NCBI GenBank assembly: GCA_021324035.1
Contig: JAJPJU010000300.1
Span: 1-7,798 of the forward strand
Length of the DNA stretch: 7,798 nucleotides
Direction of reading: 5' to 3'
DNA from: Spartobacteria bacterium
Lineage (GTDB): Bacteria; Verrucomicrobiota; Verrucomicrobiia; Chthoniobacterales; UBA10450
Position numbers and translations under genes: made by a program. This document shows, piece by piece, positions 5,313 to 7,798 of this stretch. The notes beneath the pieces were generated by a model. The model saw nothing but the letters and a program-made list of their open reading frames with translations, was not told the DNA's origin and ran no database searches. The stretch's first letter is position 1. Every line of letters starts with the position of its first letter.

Positions 5313-5347
5313 GTGTGTCCGCCGAGCCGCTACGCTATTCCTTGTTG
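5301..5347 (+). promoter_or_regulatory. Candidate tandem NrdR boxes controlling nrdJ
   Basis: NrdR is the widespread zinc-finger/ATP-cone repressor of ribonucleotide reductase genes. It binds two 16-bp boxes resembling ACACWATATATWGTGT, usually about three helical turns apart. Here GCACCGCATATTGTGT (5301-5316) matches 12 of 16 positions, with a perfect right half. ACGCTATTCCTTGTTG (5332-5347) matches 10 of 16. They are exactly 31 bp apart, start to start, with a 15-bp gap, which is the expected geometry. The first box overlaps the proposed -10. I aligned these by eye from remembered consensus; the second box alone would not be persuasive. Confidence 0.5.
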
Positions 5348-5393
5348 TTCGCCAGAATTAACAGGTTATTAGCCTCGCTGTTCGCCGAAATTC
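5346..5393 (+). repeat. Imperfect direct repeat in the nrdJ leader
   Basis: TGTTCGCCAGAATT (5346-5359) recurs as TGTTCGCCGAAATT (5379-5392), 12 of 14 identical, 33 bp apart. It lies between the NrdR-like boxes and the ribosome binding site, so it may be a further operator or a leader RNA element. It could also be chance. Confidence 0.35.
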
Positions 5394-5413
5394 ACCGCCA
5401 ATTCACAAGGAAA

Positions 5414-5419
5414 AAGGAA
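5414..5419 (+). promoter_or_regulatory. Ribosome binding site of nrdJ
   Basis: AAGGAA lies 7 nt before the ATG at 5427, in an A/G-rich run. It supports this ATG over the next in-frame one at 5472, which would remove a 15-residue part of the N-terminus. Confidence 0.6.
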
Positions 5420-5426
5420 CGCCGCC

Positions 5427-7798
5427 ATGATCCAACTCAAACCTGGAATTTCGCCCTCAACTCTGAACAAAATGCGCAAGACGACCGATCGTCGCTCGCA
5501 TCGTTCGGCTAAAAAGCCGACCGGCGGCCTGCGTTTCGAGCGGGTGTTCAGCGATGCGGCGGTGAAGCCGTTTGACCAGGTGGAATGGGAGCATCGCACG
5601 GCCGAAATCACAGACGACAGCGGCCAGATCATTTTTAAACAGGAAAACGTTGAAGTTCCGAAGAACTGGAGTGCGTTGGCGACGAAGATTGCGGTCTCAA
5701 AATATTTTTACGGCGACATCGCGCACGGAACCGATCCGCACAAAGCCGGTCGCGAAAGTTCGGTCCGCCAATTGATTCATCGCGTCACCCGGACCATCAC
5801 CAACTGGGGAATTGCCGACGGTTATTTTGCCGATGCCGAAGCCGCCGAAATTTTTTACGACGAATTGACCTGGCTCTGTTTGAATCAACACGGCGCGTTC
5901 AATTCGCCAGTCTGGTTTAATGTCGGTCTTTATCATGAGTACGGCATCGGCAAGGATGCCGGCGCCGGAAATTATTTTTTCAACCGCGCCACCGGCAAAT
6001 CTGAGCGCGCGCCGACTCAATACGAATATCCCCAGGGCAGCGCCTGTTTCATTCAGGATGTTAAGGACACGATGGAAGACATCATGCGCCTGGCCACGAG
6101 CGAAGCGATGCTCTTTAAGTACGGCAGCGGCACCGGCACCGATCTTTCCACATTAAGATCGACCAAGGAAAAATTGAGCGGCGGCGGCAAACCGAGCGGC
6201 CCGCTTTCCTTCCTGAAAGTTTACGACCAGGTGGCCAACGTCGTGAAGAGCGGCGGGAAAACCCGGCGCGCTGCCAAGATGAACACGCTCAAGGACTGGC
6301 ATCCCGACATCGAAGAGTTCATCGATGCGAAACAGAAGGAAGAAAAGAAAGCGTGGGCGCTGATCGAGCAAGGTTACGACGGCAGTTACAACGGCGATGC
6401 CTACGGCTCGGTGATGTATCAAAATGAAAACCTGAGCGTCCGCGTGAGCGACGAGTTCATGGACGCCGCGATCGAAGGCAAAGAATGGTGGACCCGTCGC
6501 GTAACCGACGGTCAGCCGTGTGAACGCAAAGATGCTCGCGCGTTGTTGCGGAAAATTTGCGAAGGCACGCACATTTGCGGCGATCCCGGGATGCAGTTCG
6601 ATACCACGATCCACAAGTGGCACACCTGCAAAGCCACCGGCCGGCAAAATTCAACCAATCCGTGCAGCGAATATCTGTTTCTGGACAACACCGCTTGCAA
6701 TCTGGCCTCACTTAACCTCCTGAAGTTCAAAACGGTCGACGGCGAATTTGACGTTGAGCGATTCAAAGCTGCGGTCCGCGTTTACATCACCGCGCAAGAG
6801 ATCCTGGTCGACAGTGCGAGTTATCCGATCAGGGAAATCGCAGAGAATTCGCACATCTTCCGGACCCTCGGGCTCGGTTACGCGAATCTCGGTTCGTTAG
6901 TCATGAGTTATGGCTACGGCTACGACAGCGTCGAAGGCCGGGCGCTTTGCGGCGCGGTGACTTCGATCATGACCGGCGAAGCCTACGAACAAAGCGCGCG
7001 CATGGCCGAAGCACTCGGGCCATTCCCAGGCTACAAAGACGCGCGATGTGCGGGCGTCCCGAAGCCGGGCGCCAAGAGCAACGTTTCGTCCATGCTCGAA
7101 GTGATCGATCTGCATCGGTGCGCCGTGAACGAAATTCCGGATGTCGAGGAATTCGCTTATTTAAAGAAAGAAGCGACAAAAACCTGGAAGCGCGCCGCCG
7201 ATTTGGGCAAACGCCACGGTTATCGCAACGCTCAGGTGACAGTGCTCGCGCCGACCGGGACGATCAGTTTCCTGATGGATTGCGACACCACCGGTATCGA
7301 ACCCGATATCGCCCTGGTGAAATACAAACTGCTCGCCGGCGGCGGGATGTTAAAAATCGTCAATCAAACCGTCAAACCCGCCCTGGAAAAGCTCGGATAC
7401 AAATCCGAAGAAGTTGATCGGATCATCGCGCATATCGATGCGTTCGACACGATCGAAGACGTCATCGATTCCGACGGGACGAGGATCTCCTCCGGATTGA
7501 AGCTGGAGCATTTACCAATCTTCGATTGCGCGTTCAAACCGTTCAAAGGCGAACGCTCCCTTCATTACATGGCTCACCTGAAAATGATGGCGGCCGCGCA
7601 ACCGTTCCTGAGCGGCGCGATTTCCAAGACAGTCAACATGCCGGAAAACGCGACCGTCGACGAAATCATGAACACCTACGTCGAGGGCTGGCGGCTCGGC
7701 TTGAAAGCGATCGCCATTTACCGCGATGGCTCGAAGCGGTCGGCGCCGTTGACCACGCGCAAGACAAAGGACATGGGTGGTGCCGCCGATGAAGTCGG
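5427..7798 (+). CDS. nrdJ: Adenosylcobalamin-dependent (class II) ribonucleotide reductase, N-terminal 790 residues; 3' end outside window
   Basis: The enzyme reduces ribonucleotides to deoxyribonucleotides using a thiyl radical generated from coenzyme B12, and works with or without oxygen. The frame is open to the window edge. Catalytic residues are all visible: C207 in GSACF, radical-site C413 in NPCSE with N411 and E415, and C424 in TACNLASLNL. C207 and C424 are the expected substrate-reducing pair. The 11-residue spacing of C413 and C424 equals that of the Thermotoga NrdJ (Cys322/Cys333). Further hallmarks are NSPVWFNVG, SGTGTDLSTLRS (a glycine-rich substrate loop), EEKKAWALIEQGYDG (an insert near 305-320 typical of the large NrdJ type), APTGTIS (608-614) and AISKTVNMP. 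The C-terminal redox Cys pair is beyond the window. Residues 1-36 form a variable basic leader (MRKTTDRRSHRSAKKP). No ATP-cone is visible at the N-terminus. No cobalamin riboswitch is apparent upstream; NrdR control is suggested instead. Confidence 0.97.
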   Translation, partial: MIQLKPGISPSTLNKMRKTTDRRSHRSAKKPTGGLRFERVFSDAAVKPFDQVEWEHRTAEITDDSGQIIFKQENVEVPKNWSALATKIAVSKYFYGDIAHGTDPHKAGRESSVRQLIHRVTRTITNWGIADGYFADAEAAEIFYDELTWLCLNQHGAFNSPVWFNVGLYHEYGIGKDAGAGNYFFNRATGKSERAPTQYEYPQGSACFIQDVKDTMEDIMRLATSEAMLFKYGSGTGTDLSTLRSTKEKLSGGGKPSGPLSFLKVYDQVANVVKSGGKTRRAAKMNTLKDWHPDIEEFIDAKQKEEKKAWALIEQGYDGSYNGDAYGSVMYQNENLSVRVSDEFMDAAIEGKEWWTRRVTDGQPCERKDARALLRKICEGTHICGDPGMQFDTTIHKWHTCKATGRQNSTNPCSEYLFLDNTACNLASLNLLKFKTVDGEFDVERFKAAVRVYITAQEILVDSASYPIREIAENSHIFRTLGLGYANLGSLVMSYGYGYDSVEGRALCGAVTSIMTGEAYEQSARMAEALGPFPGYKDARCAGVPKPGAKSNVSSMLEVIDLHRCAVNEIPDVEEFAYLKKEATKTWKRAADLGKRHGYRNAQVTVLAPTGTISFLMDCDTTGIEPDIALVKYKLLAGGGMLKIVNQTVKPALEKLGYKSEEVDRIIAHIDAFDTIEDVIDSDGTRISSGLKLEHLPIFDCAFKPFKGERSLHYMAHLKMMAAAQPFLSGAISKTVNMPENATVDEIMNTYVEGWRLGLKAIAIYRDGSKRSAPLTTRKTKDMGGAADEV

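Noticed and set aside
5210..5426. Cobalamin riboswitch before nrdJ
   Set aside because: No B12-box-like conserved element or expected multi-stem arrangement was seen by eye.
5288..5512. Plus-strand 74-codon frame starting in the nrdJ leader
   Set aside because: It overlaps the nrdJ start in another frame, covers the candidate operators, has no ribosome binding site and has no leader-peptide features.
6153..6647. Minus-strand 164-codon open frame inside nrdJ
   Set aside because: It is antisense to the catalytic core of a clearly intact nrdJ reading frame.

Overview
This 7.8 kb window looks like chromosomal DNA from a free-living bacterium of moderately high GC, most likely a Verrucomicrobiota member of the soil Chthoniobacterales/Udaeobacter sort. 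That assignment is inference. It rests on the style of the non-coding DNA (a hairpin-rich dispersed-type repeat and TTGGAAG-like heptad repeats, both of which I recall from such genomes) and on the mix of protein families. No direct taxonomic marker is present.

Layout. Positions 1-1937 (+) hold the 3' two-thirds of fumC (class II fumarase), a tightly coupled gene for a small secreted protein of unknown function, and a VOC/glyoxalase-fold protein. The convergent gap 1938-2086 is almost filled by a 134-bp palindromic element made of four short-loop hairpins inside an outer inverted repeat. Positions 2087-4913 (-) are a compact four-gene cluster. In transcription order it contains two unnamed, mostly helical conserved proteins (4913-4221, then 4224-3511), a WalJ/YycJ-type metallo-beta-lactamase-fold hydrolase (3474-2629) and a phosphinothricin-acetyltransferase-like GNAT enzyme (2632-2087). 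Two of its junctions are 4-bp stop/start overlaps, and a plausible promoter lies at 4968-4996. Positions 4914-5122 are a divergent spacer carrying small hairpins and a heptad repeat. A tRNA-Ser(CGA) gene follows at 5123-5209 (+). The 217-bp leader 5210-5426 has a pure-pyrimidine tract, a candidate promoter and two candidate NrdR boxes 31 bp apart. From 5427 to the window end runs the first 790 codons of nrdJ, an adenosylcobalamin-dependent class II ribonucleotide reductase.

How the genes fit together. fumC (TCA cycle) and nrdJ (dNTP synthesis) are housekeeping genes, and the tRNA reads UCG serine codons. The minus-strand cluster is the least explained part. Its two leading genes are adjacent, overlapping and probably co-translated, which suggests that their products act together. 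I see no mobile element with its own transposase, no CRISPR array, no defence-system signature and no rRNA. The most promising leads are the unnamed gene pair, the palindromic repeat, and the NrdR-like control region of nrdJ.
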